DNA of 64,000 nucleotides from Kriegella aquimaris (lineage in GTDB: Bacteria > Bacteroidota > Bacteroidia > Flavobacteriales > Flavobacteriaceae), in assembly GCF_900103215.1 (NCBI RefSeq), contig NZ_FNGV01000012.1, positions 1 through 64,000 on the forward strand, written 5' to 3'. Positions 42,568 to 52,536 of the stretch are shown here, one piece after another. The notes beneath the pieces are model-generated. The model saw only the letters and a list, made by a program, of their open reading frames with translations, was not told where the DNA came from and searched no databases. Position numbers and translations under genes: made by a program. Position 1 is the stretch's first letter. Each line of letters begins with the position of its first letter.

Positions 42568-43527
42568 TTAGAACATCATAAAGGGATACGCTCGTTGAAG
42601 ATCTTTAATTTTCTCATCGAGGTTCTTTTCGAACTTTTTATGTTGTTCAGACGCAGCATTGAAGGGGCGGTGCAACCTTCCTTTTTGAATGACATCAACT
42701 TTGTCCATAATTGTATGGGCATTTTCGGCAATCGAGACAAACTTGAATTTCTCCCAGATATAATCAATTGCAAGTTGATTCGGATGTACCATATCGGTCT
42801 TATAGAAACGATAATCGCGGAGCTCGTCCATCATCAGTTCATACGAAGGAAAATACGCTTCGACATCGCTCTGCGTGACGGATGTATCAAGAACTTTATG
42901 AATCGCCGTAATCAGGTGTGCTTTACTTAGTTGATTCTCAACAAAACCATCTTTTAAATGACGCACCGGGGAAACGGTAAAAACAAAATAGGCATTTGGC
43001 TTTATCGTTCGTATAAGTTGCATTGTCTTTTTAATGCTGGTGGCAACCTCGTGCGCTGACAACAGTTCTTTTTTAAATTCTTTTTGGGGCACTTTATGAC
43101 AATTAGCAACCAAAGTACCTTGTTCGATATGGCGGTAGGCCCATGCCGTTCCCAAAGTAATGACTACATGCGTCGCCTTGACAATTTGCTCCCTGGTGCG
43201 TTCCAGCCTTAAATTTAAATTTTGCAGCAATTTTTCTGCGGATAAATCGCTGAGATCCGAATGGCTATCGAAACAATGCCACCGTTCATTGTAAAAGAAA
43301 ACCTCATCATGCGAATAAGGGATACCACGAACTGCTCTTGAAACTAGGTTCTCAATAGAAACGGGATGAAATAGAATTCCAAATGGATTTTGAAGGTTCC
43401 GAAATTTGAAATAATCCAGTTTACTTCCGATATGCTGCGCAAAACATGACCCTATCAACAACAGTTCGCTGTCGTAACTGATTTGATTTTTTTCGGGGTT
43501 TAGCGGTATTTGGGTCTGGAGTTTCAT
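42568..43527 (-). CDS. GSCFA-domain protein
   Basis: A 319-aa SGNH-related protein. The signature LLIGSCFAQHIG (residues about 24-35) gives the family its name, and later blocks include VITLGTAWAYRH, FTVSPVRHLKDGF and DMVHPNQLAIDYIW, equivalents of SGNH blocks III and V. The family is thought to be hydrolytic, substrate unknown. It lies 103 bp downstream of alaS on the same strand, so read-through is possible. Confidence 0.88.
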   Translation of the reverse strand: MKLQTQIPLNPEKNQISYDSELLLIGSCFAQHIGSKLDYFKFRNLQNPFGILFHPVSIENLVSRAVRGIPYSHDEVFFYNERWHCFDSHSDLSDLSAEKLLQNLNLRLERTREQIVKATHVVITLGTAWAYRHIEQGTLVANCHKVPQKEFKKELLSAHEVATSIKKTMQLIRTIKPNAYFVFTVSPVRHLKDGFVENQLSKAHLITAIHKVLDTSVTQSDVEAYFPSYELMMDELRDYRFYKTDMVHPNQLAIDYIWEKFKFVSIAENAHTIMDKVDVIQKGRLHRPFNAASEQHKKFEKNLDEKIKDLQRAYPFMMF

Positions 43528-43630
43528 TTGAATTATCTCTTTCTTGAATATTTACGCACCAGTGTCACGATAAGACCATAATGCCTTATTCAGAACCAAA
43601 TCGAAGAAGCTCGCACCGTTTCTTTGGCCG

Positions 43631-46270
43631 CTATGATGATAGATAATTTTTTCCTTTTTCTAAAGCCTCTGCAATACCTGCGGGATTTTTACCACCTGCC
43701 GTTGCAAAGAAAGGTTGACCGCCGCCGCCACCTTGAATATATTTACCGAGTTCCCGGACTATAGTTCCTGCATTCAAATTTTTCAGGGCAACTAATTCCT
43801 TAGATATATAGCAAGAAAGCAAAGCCTTTCCATTTTGCTCGGTTGCGAACAATAGAAAGAGATTGTCTCTATTATTACCCATTTCGAAGGAAAGGTCCTT
43901 AATTCCAGCCGCATCTAAATCTAGTTTCTTCGCAAGGAATTTGACGCCATTGATATCTTGCAATTCTGTCTGCAATTCACCCTTGAGATTTTTTGCTTTG
44001 TCTTTTAACAACTGTTCGACCTCTTTTTTGAGCTTGGCATTTTCCTCCTGTAAATTTACTACTGCCTTTACAGGGTCCTGCGCATTGTTCAGTAGATCTT
44101 TAATCTCGTAAAGCATTCTATTATTCTCAAAATAGAAATCTTTAACGGCATCTGAAGTTATGGCTTCAATTCGCCGGATACCAGCTGCCACGGCACTTTC
44201 TGAGCGAATTTTAAAATGCCATATCTCTCCCGTATTCTGTACATGTGTACCTCCACATAACTCAATGGATTGCCCGAACCGTATGGTACGAACCGTATCT
44301 CCATATTTTTCACCGAACAAGGCCATAGCGCCTTCTTCGATAGCCTCGCTCATCGTTGTATTTCTATTCTCTTGCAATGCCAATTGTCCGTCGATGCGTG
44401 CATTCACAAAATTCTCCACTTCTCGAAGCTCCTGGGGAGTCATCTTTCCAAAGTGGGAAAAATCGAATCGGAGATATTTCGAATGAACCGCAGAACCCTT
44501 CTGTTCCACATGTTTCCCCAGTACCTCTCGAAGAGCTTGATGCAATAAATGGGTAGCGGTATGATTCGCAGCAGTTCGATGTCTTTGTTTCTTATCAACG
44601 ACAGCCTTAAAAGTGACATTTAAATTTTTGGGTAGGTTTTTGGTGAAATGTACGGTCTCGTTATTTTCCTTTTTGGTATCTAAAATATAAACGACATCGC
44701 CCTGTGAAGCTTCCAAGTAGCCCTTGTCCCCAACTTGCCCGCCACCTTCAGCGTAGAATGGGGTCATATTAAATACCAGTTGATACTGCTCGCCCTCCTT
44801 TTTCGAGACTACTTTACGATATTTCACCAATTTCACATTGGCATTCAACATATCATAGCCCACAAATTCTTGTTCTACATCATCGCTGAGAATAGTCCAA
44901 TCTGTTTTTGATACCGCGGAAGCTGATTTCGAACGATTCTTTTGTGCCTGCATGGCGGTTTCAAAACCTTTTTCATCTAGGGTATAGCCCTTTTCCCCGA
45001 GAATCAATGCTGTTAGATCAATGGGAAAGCCGTAGGTATCATAAAGCTCAAAAGCTTTTCTGCCATCCACTTCTTTGCCTTTCGTACTGTTAATTATCGA
45101 ATCTAAAAGAACGAGACCTTGATCCAAGGTATTTAAAAAAGAGTATTCTTCCTCTTTAACTACGTTCTCAATCAACTGACGTTGCTCTTTAAGTTCAGGA
45201 TAAGCACTGCCCATAGTATTCACCAACACCGTGACCAATCGGTACATAAAGGGCTCTTTGGTGTTCAAAAATGTAAACCCATAGCGCACCGCCCTTCTTA
45301 AAATTCTTCGAATTACATAACCGGCACCGGTATTACTTGGTAATTGTCCGTCAGCAATGGAAAAAGCCACCGCCCGTATATGATCGGCAATAACGCGAAT
45401 GGCAATATCAATCTCGGGATCTTGGCCATATTTTGTTTCATTTTGCCTATTCTTACCGTTTACGATTGTTTCTATCTCCCGAATAATTGGTGTAAAAACA
45501 TCGGTATCGTAGTTCGATTGAACACCTTGAAGCACCGTACATAAGCGCTCAAAGCCCATGCCGGTATCTACATGTTTTGCAGGTAAAGGCTCCAAATCGC
45601 CATTGGCTTTTCGGTTATACTGCATGAAGACCAAGTTCCATATTTCTACCACCTGAGGGTGATCTTTGTTTACCAAAGAAGCTCCTGAAACTTTAGCTTT
45701 TTCTTCCGGCGTACGAATATCAACATGAATCTCCGAACAGGGACCACAAGGTCCTTGATCGCCCATTTCCCAAAAGTTATCTTTTTTGTTGCCCATGATA
45801 ATCCGGTCTTCGGGCACAATTGCTTTCCAGAGACCAAAGGCTTCATCATCCATTTTCAGGTTGTCTGCATCTTCGCTCCCTTCAAAAACAGAGACATACA
45901 GACTATTCGGGTCTACTTTACAGACCGAAGTCAAAAACTCCCAGGCCCATGCTATGGCTTCCTCCTTAAAATAGTCACCAAAACTCCAGTTCCCGAGCAT
46001 CTCGAACATGGTATGGTGATAGGTGTCTTTACCTACTTCCTCAAGGTCATTGTGTTTTCCACTAACGCGCAGACATTTTTGGGTATCGACAACACGGGTG
46101 CTTTTAGGAACTGTATTTCCCAAAAAGTACTCTTTAAATTGGTTCATTCCTGCGTTGGTAAACATCAAAGTAGGATCATCTTTGATGACCATCGGTGCAG
46201 ATGGAACTATTTTATGGCTTTTTTCTTTGAAAAAGTTTAAGAATTGATTCCTTGTTTCCTTGGAAGTCAT
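43631..46270 (-). CDS. alaS: Alanyl-tRNA synthetase
   Basis: An 879-aa enzyme that charges tRNA-Ala and edits mischarged Ser/Gly. A class II catalytic N-terminal domain ([27 protein letters not shown]) is followed by the editing domain with zinc ligands in [11 protein letters not shown] and ELCGGTH, then a DHHA1-type C-terminal domain ([15 protein letters not shown]). I start at the ATG at 46270 ([14 protein letters not shown]), matching family N termini; the longer frame starting at 46354 adds 28 unusual residues. Confidence 0.97.
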   Translation of the reverse strand: MTSKETRNQFLNFFKEKSHKIVPSAPMVIKDDPTLMFTNAGMNQFKEYFLGNTVPKSTRVVDTQKCLRVSGKHNDLEEVGKDTYHHTMFEMLGNWSFGDYFKEEAIAWAWEFLTSVCKVDPNSLYVSVFEGSEDADNLKMDDEAFGLWKAIVPEDRIIMGNKKDNFWEMGDQGPCGPCSEIHVDIRTPEEKAKVSGASLVNKDHPQVVEIWNLVFMQYNRKANGDLEPLPAKHVDTGMGFERLCTVLQGVQSNYDTDVFTPIIREIETIVNGKNRQNETKYGQDPEIDIAIRVIADHIRAVAFSIADGQLPSNTGAGYVIRRILRRAVRYGFTFLNTKEPFMYRLVTVLVNTMGSAYPELKEQRQLIENVVKEEEYSFLNTLDQGLVLLDSIINSTKGKEVDGRKAFELYDTYGFPIDLTALILGEKGYTLDEKGFETAMQAQKNRSKSASAVSKTDWTILSDDVEQEFVGYDMLNANVKLVKYRKVVSKKEGEQYQLVFNMTPFYAEGGGQVGDKGYLEASQGDVVYILDTKKENNETVHFTKNLPKNLNVTFKAVVDKKQRHRTAANHTATHLLHQALREVLGKHVEQKGSAVHSKYLRFDFSHFGKMTPQELREVENFVNARIDGQLALQENRNTTMSEAIEEGAMALFGEKYGDTVRTIRFGQSIELCGGTHVQNTGEIWHFKIRSESAVAAGIRRIEAITSDAVKDFYFENNRMLYEIKDLLNNAQDPVKAVVNLQEENAKLKKEVEQLLKDKAKNLKGELQTELQDINGVKFLAKKLDLDAAGIKDLSFEMGNNRDNLFLLFATEQNGKALLSCYISKELVALKNLNAGTIVRELGKYIQGGGGGQPFFATAGGKNPAGIAEALEKGKNYLSS

Positions 46271-46320
46271 AGAAAATGCTAAGGTTTTACAAATTTTAAC
46301 GGTTTCTACAAAACAATTTT

Positions 46321-46328
46321 TATATTTG
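46321..46328 (+). promoter_or_regulatory. -7 element of the M23 peptidase operon
   Basis: TATATTTG is a full match, 46 bp upstream of the ATG. A/T-rich DNA precedes it but no TTG is correctly placed, so the -33 box is poor. It sits in the alaS-M23 divergent spacer. Confidence 0.5.
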
Positions 46329-46374
46329 TTTGTTTTGTTAAAACGAATGCACAAAAATAGGATAAAATCCCTTC

Positions 46375-47352
46375 ATGTCTAAGGTAAAATATTATTACGA
46401 TCCCGATACGCTCTCTTACCGAAAGATTGAACCCCAAAAATCTAAACGGTATCGCAATTTTGCGCTGTTTTTTTTAGGCTCTATGCTCTTTGGATTAGTG
46501 TGCCTTGTCTTGTTATTAAATACCAACCTTATCAACACACCAAGGGAATTATCGCTACAACGTGAATTAAAGAATTACGAACTGCAATTCGAACTTTTGG
46601 ACAAAAAGATGGAGCAGATCGAAGAGGTCTTAGCGAATATCGAAGATCGTGACAATAACATTTATCGTTTATATTTCGAAGCCAATCCTATACCCGAAGA
46701 ACAAAGAAAAGCTGGTTTTGGTGGAATAAACCGGTATAAATCATTGGAAGGATTCAACAACTCGGAAATGGTCATTGCCACTACCAAACGTTTAGACATC
46801 ATTAAAAAGCAGATGGCGATCCAATCAAAGTCGCTGGATGAAATCACCAAACTGGCAGCGGAAAAAGAAAAGTTATTGGCGGCAATACCTGCCATACAGC
46901 CTATACGTAATGAAAACCTAAGACATATGGCTTCTGGCTATGGATGGCGTTCCGACCCCTTTACCAAAGCACGAAAAATGCACCGTGGTATGGACTTTTC
47001 AGCACCCAAAGGCACTCCGATTTATGCTAGTGGTGACGGCAAAGTGACCCGAGCCGACAATAACGCTTCGGGCTTTGGCAAACACATTCGCATTGAACAT
47101 GGCTACGGCTATATGAGCCTTTATGCACATTTGAGCAACTACAATGTAAAAAGAGGTCAAAAAGTGAAACGGGGAGACCTTATCGGCTTTGTTGGCAACA
47201 CCGGGCGCTCAGAAGCACCGCATTTACATTATGAGGTATGGAAAGATAAGGACCGAATCAACCCGATTAATTTCTATTACGGCAGTTTAACAGCAGAAGA
47301 ATTTGAAAACATGCTGAAATACGCCAGCCAAGAAAATCAATCATTGGATTAA
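46375..47352 (+). CDS. M23 family peptidoglycan endopeptidase
   Basis: A 325-aa membrane-anchored protein. One N-terminal TM helix (about 26-46), a coiled-coil segment (about 58-90 and 140-170), and a LytM/M23 domain (about 180-305). The zinc ligands are H and D in MHRGMDFSAP, and the HLHYEVW motif; GNTGRSEAPHLH closes the site. It trims peptide cross-links in the wall, or activates a hydrolase as a divisome factor. Divergent from alaS; the stop overlaps the MerR start (TAATG). Confidence 0.92.
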   Translation: MSKVKYYYDPDTLSYRKIEPQKSKRYRNFALFFLGSMLFGLVCLVLLLNTNLINTPRELSLQRELKNYELQFELLDKKMEQIEEVLANIEDRDNNIYRLYFEANPIPEEQRKAGFGGINRYKSLEGFNNSEMVIATTKRLDIIKKQMAIQSKSLDEITKLAAEKEKLLAAIPAIQPIRNENLRHMASGYGWRSDPFTKARKMHRGMDFSAPKGTPIYASGDGKVTRADNNASGFGKHIRIEHGYGYMSLYAHLSNYNVKRGQKVKRGDLIGFVGNTGRSEAPHLHYEVWKDKDRINPINFYYGSLTAEEFENMLKYASQENQSLD

Positions 47353-47681
47353 TGAACATAGATTTACCTGAAAAAAGATATTACGGTATTGGTGAGGTGG
47401 CCAAAGCTTTTGGCGTGAACACTTCTTTGATTCGATTTTGGGAAAAGGAATTCGATGCCTTAAAACCTAAGAAGAACGCCAAAGGTAATCGCAAATTTAC
47501 GCCCCAAGACATCAAGAACCTTCAGTTGATCTATCACTTGGTGAAAGAACGTGGTTTTACCCTTGAGGGCGCTAAAACGCACCTAAAGGAAAACAAACAA
47601 AAGACATTGAACAATTTTGATATCATTCAAAAGTTGGAGCGCGTAAAAACGGAGCTTGCCAAAATAAAAGACCAGCTATAA
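47352..47681 (+). CDS. MerR-family transcriptional regulator (short form)
   Basis: A 109-aa DNA-binding protein: winged helix-turn-helix YYGIGEVAKAFGVNTSLIRFWEKEF and GNRKFTPQDIKNLQLIYHLVKERGFTLEGAKTHL, followed by a short coiled-coil for dimerisation. There is no effector domain, as usual for the Bacteroidota group that follows M23 genes. Translation is coupled to the peptidase (start ATG shares a base with its stop). The target is unknown. Confidence 0.9.
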   Translation: MNIDLPEKRYYGIGEVAKAFGVNTSLIRFWEKEFDALKPKKNAKGNRKFTPQDIKNLQLIYHLVKERGFTLEGAKTHLKENKQKTLNNFDIIQKLERVKTELAKIKDQL

Positions 47682-47703
47682 TTCACTTTTAATAAACACT
47701 ACC

Positions 47704-48303
47704 ATGAAAAAAGGATTAATAATTTTAATAATTCTAGGGGTCATCGCATTTGGCCTTTACCGTTGGGCCGTTGGCTTCAACAATACCGCTGTTCAATATG
47801 AGGCCGATGCCAAAACCGCATGGTCGAATGTCGAAAGCGCCTACCAAAGAAGAAATGACCTTATTGGCAACTTGGTTAAAACCGTTCAGGGAGCTGCCGA
47901 TTTTGAACGCGGAACACTTACAGATGTCATCGAGGCCCGAGCAAAAGCTACCTCTACCACTATCGACGCGAATAATCTTACTACGGACAATATCGCTGCT
48001 TTTCAACAAGCTCAAAACGGACTTACTGGAGCGCTCAGCAAATTGATGGTCGTCGTAGAGCGTTATCCTGAATTAAAGGCAAATCAGAATTTCTTGGAAC
48101 TTCAGTCGCAATTGGAGGGTACCGAAAACCGAATCAATGTTGCCCGTGATCGATTCAATGAGGCGGTCAACATTTACGACGTACATACCAAGCAGTTTCC
48201 AGGCAAACTTTTGGCCGGGTTATTTGGTTTCGAAGAAATGGCACGTTATAAGGCCGATGCAGGATCGGAACAGGCACCTGATGTGAATTTCGATTTCAAT
48301 TGA
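47704..48303 (+). CDS. LemA-family membrane protein
   Basis: A 199-aa protein with a single N-terminal TM helix and a helical domain. Typical blocks are WSNVESAYQRRNDLIGNLVKTVQGAADFERGTLTDVIEARAKA and YPELKANQNFLELQSQLEGTENRINVARDRFNEAVNIYDV. Function uncharacterised, often partnered with TPM-domain proteins as here (4 bp to the next gene). Confidence 0.94.
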   Translation: MKKGLIILIILGVIAFGLYRWAVGFNNTAVQYEADAKTAWSNVESAYQRRNDLIGNLVKTVQGAADFERGTLTDVIEARAKATSTTIDANNLTTDNIAAFQQAQNGLTGALSKLMVVVERYPELKANQNFLELQSQLEGTENRINVARDRFNEAVNIYDVHTKQFPGKLLAGLFGFEEMARYKADAGSEQAPDVNFDFN

Positions 48304-48307
48304 TCCA

Positions 48308-48745
48308 ATGTCAAGAGTAGAAGATTTTTTAACGGCAGAAGAAGAACAAGAGATTGTACAGGCCATTCTCGAAGCCGAGAAAAATACTTCGGGAGAAATA
48401 CGGGTACATATTGAAGCACATACCCGCTCTGACCATTTTGTTCGTGCCAAAGAAGTTTTCCATTTACTTAAGATGGACAATACCAAAGAGGAAAATGGCG
48501 TATTGATCTATGTGGCCGTTAACGATCGGAAGTTCGTAATTTACGGAGATGGAGGAATCAACAAAGTCGTTCCCAAAGATTTTTGGAATACCACCAAAGA
48601 TGCAATTGAACTACAGTTCAAACAAGGTAATTTCAAACAGGGTATTATCGACGGCATTTTAAAAGCAGGCAACGAACTAAAATCACATTTTCCTTGGAAT
48701 TCCAACGACACAAATGAGCTAAGCAATGAGGTATCTAAAGGTTAG
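48308..48745 (+). CDS. TPM-domain protein (short)
   Basis: A 145-aa cytosolic or periplasmic protein without an obvious signal peptide. It carries the TPM (TLP18.3/Psb32/MOLO-1) fold: FLTAEEEQEIVQAILEAEKNTSGEIRVHIE, GVLIYVAVNDRKFVIYGDGGINKVV and WNTTKDAIELQFKQGNFKQGIIDGI. Family proteins have phosphatase-like or chaperone-like roles in other systems. Its 3' end overlaps the start of the second TPM gene by 20 bp, so the two are translationally coupled. Confidence 0.88.
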   Translation: MSRVEDFLTAEEEQEIVQAILEAEKNTSGEIRVHIEAHTRSDHFVRAKEVFHLLKMDNTKEENGVLIYVAVNDRKFVIYGDGGINKVVPKDFWNTTKDAIELQFKQGNFKQGIIDGILKAGNELKSHFPWNSNDTNELSNEVSKG

Positions 48746-49520
48746 TCTTTTTGTATATATCATTTGTTGGTGTACCACTGCCGTGGCACAATTTCAAATA
48801 CCCGAGAAGCCTTCTAAGCAAACGAGTGTTTATGATTATATCGACCTTTTACCAGCAGGCCAAGAACAGGCCCTTGAGCAAAAACTGATACGTTATTCCG
48901 ATAGTACATCTACCCAAATCGTAGTCGCCATCATCGCTTCTACCGAAGGAGAAAATATCACCTATTTAGGTGCCCAGTGGGGACAGAAATGGGGCATTGG
49001 CCAAGCAGGTAAAGACAATGGGGTATTGGTTCTTTTAGCCAAGGATGACCGTAAAATTGCGATTAATACGGGGTACGGCGTTGAAGGTAATCTTACAGAT
49101 GCCCTATCTCGACGCATCATTGAAAGTGTAATCGTTCCTCAATTTAGATCAGATAATTATTATGCCGGATTAAATGATGGTGCCGACGCTATTTTTCAAG
49201 CACTGAAAGGCGAATTCAAAGAAGAACGTTCTTTTGATGACAGCAATGGCTTTCCTTTCGGATCTTTCTTACCCATACTGATTTTCTTTATTATTTTAGT
49301 TATTCTATCGACTCGAAATCGCAGGGGTGGCGGAGGAAAAAATGGCGGCAAGCGCTCTTCCGGACTCGACCTTTGGGATATCATCATTCTGAGCAACATG
49401 GGCCGAGGTGGCTACCGCGGTGGTGGTTCAGGCGGCGGTGGCTTTGGAGGTGGCGGTGGTTTCGGAGGCGGCTTCGGTGGCGGTGGCTTCGGTGGTGGCG
49501 GCGCGTCGGGAGGATGGTAA
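48726..49520 (+). CDS. TPM-domain membrane protein with Gly-rich tail
   Basis: A 264-aa protein with a signal peptide (ending AVAQ), TPM domain (about 30-160; YIDLLPAGQEQALEQKLIRYSDSTSTQIVVAII and GVLVLLAKDDRKIAINTGYGVEG), a TM helix (about 177-196) and a C-terminal tail (about 220-264) made of GGGG, GFGG, GGYRGG repeats ending GASGGW. The Gly tail is common in this family and may face the cytoplasm. Member of a LemA-TPM-TPM operon downstream of M23-MerR. Confidence 0.9.
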   Translation: MRYLKVSLFVYIICWCTTAVAQFQIPEKPSKQTSVYDYIDLLPAGQEQALEQKLIRYSDSTSTQIVVAIIASTEGENITYLGAQWGQKWGIGQAGKDNGVLVLLAKDDRKIAINTGYGVEGNLTDALSRRIIESVIVPQFRSDNYYAGLNDGADAIFQALKGEFKEERSFDDSNGFPFGSFLPILIFFIILVILSTRNRRGGGGKNGGKRSSGLDLWDIIILSNMGRGGYRGGGSGGGGFGGGGGFGGGFGGGGFGGGGASGGW

Positions 49521-49616
49521 CCATCATAAAATCTGCCCCTACCCCAGAACTTAGAATTCAGGATACATACTAGAAGTCATCATCTACAAGTATTCTCTGC
49601 AAAAAAAGACTTCAGG

Positions 49617-52373
49617 CTACATTCTATAAGACCGACTTCCTCGATCCTTTTTTCCACCGAACTGATCAAATTTATAGGTGAAACTGGCCATAAAATATTG
49701 CTGCAAAACTGTGCCCTGATAATCTTGGATAAAATCTTCGCCCGTTGTTCTTCGGGTATTAATATTTTGGTCCAACAAGTCATAAGCGAGCACTTTAATA
49801 GTGCCCTTTTGTTCTAAGACCTGAAGGCCAAGGCTCATATTCCAGAACAGTGCATCTTTTTTAAATCCGGGACCCACATTGCCGTTATAGCTATATCGTA
49901 AATCGTTGCCCCAAATCAAGTTTTTCGGCCAATACGAAGTCATTCTTAAATTGGCATTCTGAGACGTGTACTTGACATCCTCTATTCCATCCAAATTATA
50001 TTTGGTATTATTAAAAGACACTCCATATCCGGGCTCTATCTCTAAAAGTTCCTTAAAATTAAATGTGGTGGAAATGCGGGGCGATACGTCAAACCTTTTT
50101 GCCTTTAATTCTACACCATTTGTAAAACTGACCTGTTGACCAAAACTAAGACTTGGTCTTATGTTAAATTTGGCCGTAAAGGTGCTGTCCTTTTTTATCT
50201 GCTTTGAATACCCCATGCCAGCGTAGCCATTGTAATTGCCGTCAATGTTGGTGAATCTGGTGGTACGTAAAAAGTTATCGTCGGTAGTTGATATAGCCGA
50301 TACTCGGTTCTTTTGCACCTCGATGCCCGAGTATGCATAAATTCCCGTACGCTCTTTCCAGTTGTAATCGTTATAATTAAAACTGATGTTATGCTCTACT
50401 CCCGGAGACAAGTTAGGGTTACCGATAACGATATTCAGCGGATTATTCACATTCGGAACCGGTTGTAATTGATTGACAGATGGTACGTCTAGGCTAGTAC
50501 GATAGCGTGCGTAAAGCCGCTTGTTCTTACTTATGGTATAGCGCAATCTGCTGCTGAAAAGTAAATTTTCGTAGGCCTTGGAAAATGTGGTACTCTGTAA
50601 AAAGTCTTGATTGTTTAAATCTGTGAACTTATATGATGCCCTAAAGTTAAAATTGAGTTTTTCATCATTAATCCGTAATCCTATCGAGGGGGTTTGCTGT
50701 ACATTCTTAAAATTGAAATCAGAACTTAGGGTCTCATCAAAGTCGGTATACCTGTTGGTCGCCTCTTCATAATTTAGCACATCTTTTTTATTGTCTCTAT
50801 TGTCATGTCTATATTCATATTCAAAATCTAAAAACAGCTTTTCGGTCAGGGGATGTCGATATGATACTTCGAGGTCGTAAGAATCACGTTTGTTGTCAAC
50901 ATTAGAAAGCTGGTCAAGATTTTCTTCACTTGGATCATCCCCAAAAACTTGACGATTGGAAACCAAATTAGATATATTCTTATTCTCGGTATTTGTATTT
51001 GAAAAGGAGAAACTCACGAACCTTCCAAGGGTATCCAACTTCTTCATTATATTAAATTGGTTGGAGAAATTACGTTGAAATCCATCATCATCAGAGGTTC
51101 GTTCATTACTGTTGATCAACTCGCCATTAGCATCCGTTGAAGTGGCGTTGTTTATACTCTTCGAAGTTGTTCTATTCACACTCATGGAGGGCTCTATCGA
51201 AATTCGAAGTGTTTCATCAATATCATATTCAATATTGGCACCGCCACGGTTTGAATTTGTCGTACCCTTAAAGCTTGATTCACTATCGCTGAAGTATCTA
51301 CGATCGGGCAAAATATTCTCTCGGCTAGTTTTTTGGTCGTTATAATTATCACTATAGGCAAAAAAGTAATTACCATCTATTTCATATTCCCCTTTCTTCG
51401 CATTTGCATAACTGCCCCCCAAATTTGAAGAGGTGGTAATACCATTGCCATAATTATTGATGAGACCTGATTCACGTGCACCGGAATACCCTCCCCTAGT
51501 ATTTCCGACCATATCATAAATTTCGTCGAAAGAGAACCCTGAATTATTTATATTATTTGAACTTGCAATAAAGCTGATCCGTTCTTTATTATTAAAATAA
51601 TTGAGAAGACCGTTCGCCTGATATCTTTCATCAGTGCCATAACCCGCGGCGACTCTACCCATATACCCTTTATTCTTATCCTTTTTAATCGTCAGATTTA
51701 TACTCATGTTCTCCCCATCACTCTCTTCGCCCGTAAACTGTTGTTTCTTTGTTTTGGTATCGGTAATCTGTATTTTATCAATCACCTCTTTCGGCAAACT
51801 TTTTGTCACGACTTTAGGGTCCTTACTGAAGAATACTTGTCCATCGACCGTTATTTCATTTACTTCCTTTCCATTGACCGTTATCTTGCCATCACTATCC
51901 ACTTCTACACCCGGTAGTTTCTTTAGTACTTCCTCAACTGTAGCGTCAGGACGTACGCTAAAAGAATCTGCATTGTATTCGAGTGTGTCTTTCTTTATAG
52001 TTATCGGTACGCGTTCTCCCAATACCTGAACGCCCTTTAATTCTTGAGCCTGCTCTTCCATTTGTACGGTCGCCAAATCAACCGACGGCTTAATGTTCAG
52101 TTTCATGACCAAAGTTTTATATCCATTATAGGAAAAGAAAATGTTGGCCTCCTTTAGCTTCGTTTTGCCCTCTAGTTCGAACGCCCCATTATTTTCTGAA
52201 ATACTATAGGTAATCAGCGTACTATCCTTTAGCGATTCGACATAAACCGTAGCGGATTCCAGTGGCACTTTGGAAAAAGCGTCAACAATTTTACCCTTGA
52301 TGATAAAATCTTGGGCGTTGGAGAAACTAAAAAATAAAATAAGATAGCAGAGAGCAATAGAAGATTTGTTCAA
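49617..52373 (-). CDS. Outer membrane beta-barrel protein (OMP_b-brl_3), copy B
   Basis: A 918-aa TonB-receptor-like protein. The signal peptide ends FSNAQ; next come a carboxypeptidase-regulatory-like beta-sandwich (about 25-105), a plug-like domain (about 125-220; TVEEVLKKLPGVEVDSDGKITVNGKEV) and a large barrel. No TonB box was assigned. It is a paralogue of the gene directly upstream (copy A). The first codon is TTG (minus strand); no in-frame ATG lies between it and an upstream stop, so TTG is probably the true start. Substrate unknown. Confidence 0.85.
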   Translation of the reverse strand: MNKSSIALCYLILFFSFSNAQDFIIKGKIVDAFSKVPLESATVYVESLKDSTLITYSISENNGAFELEGKTKLKEANIFFSYNGYKTLVMKLNIKPSVDLATVQMEEQAQELKGVQVLGERVPITIKKDTLEYNADSFSVRPDATVEEVLKKLPGVEVDSDGKITVNGKEVNEITVDGQVFFSKDPKVVTKSLPKEVIDKIQITDTKTKKQQFTGEESDGENMSINLTIKKDKNKGYMGRVAAGYGTDERYQANGLLNYFNNKERISFIASSNNINNSGFSFDEIYDMVGNTRGGYSGARESGLINNYGNGITTSSNLGGSYANAKKGEYEIDGNYFFAYSDNYNDQKTSRENILPDRRYFSDSESSFKGTTNSNRGGANIEYDIDETLRISIEPSMSVNRTTSKSINNATSTDANGELINSNERTSDDDGFQRNFSNQFNIMKKLDTLGRFVSFSFSNTNTENKNISNLVSNRQVFGDDPSEENLDQLSNVDNKRDSYDLEVSYRHPLTEKLFLDFEYEYRHDNRDNKKDVLNYEEATNRYTDFDETLSSDFNFKNVQQTPSIGLRINDEKLNFNFRASYKFTDLNNQDFLQSTTFSKAYENLLFSSRLRYTISKNKRLYARYRTSLDVPSVNQLQPVPNVNNPLNIVIGNPNLSPGVEHNISFNYNDYNWKERTGIYAYSGIEVQKNRVSAISTTDDNFLRTTRFTNIDGNYNGYAGMGYSKQIKKDSTFTAKFNIRPSLSFGQQVSFTNGVELKAKRFDVSPRISTTFNFKELLEIEPGYGVSFNNTKYNLDGIEDVKYTSQNANLRMTSYWPKNLIWGNDLRYSYNGNVGPGFKKDALFWNMSLGLQVLEQKGTIKVLAYDLLDQNINTRRTTGEDFIQDYQGTVLQQYFMASFTYKFDQFGGKKDRGSRSYRM

Positions 52374-52444
52374 ACTGAAGTGTTTTTGATCGATGATGGC
52401 TTGGTGGTTTCAAAATAAACTAATCTTATAGTTTAAAGGTGTAC

Positions 52445-52463
52445 GGTTAACATAACTTTAATA
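52445..52463 (-). repeat. Conserved 19-bp upstream element, copy next to beta-barrel gene B
   Basis: ggttaacataactttaata (plus strand) occurs here, about 75 bp upstream of copy B, and again at 55376-55394 upstream of copy A, both on the same side of the gene. Within it TTAAC and TTAAT start 11 bp apart, giving direct-repeat spacing. It is a candidate operator or promoter element; binding protein unknown. Confidence 0.55.
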
Positions 52464-52536
52464 CTAACAAAATAATTCTTCATAACGAACGATTCACTAT
52501 GCATAGAAAAAGACGTTTCTCAATACAAATCGGACA

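Noticed and set aside
45725-46240. 171-aa plus-strand frame inside alaS
   Set aside because: Antisense to the alanyl-tRNA synthetase N-terminal domain, which is certain.
49373-49520. Extra Gly/Trp/Arg-rich frames over the TPM tail
   Set aside because: They are other-frame readings of the GGG repeat tail DNA.
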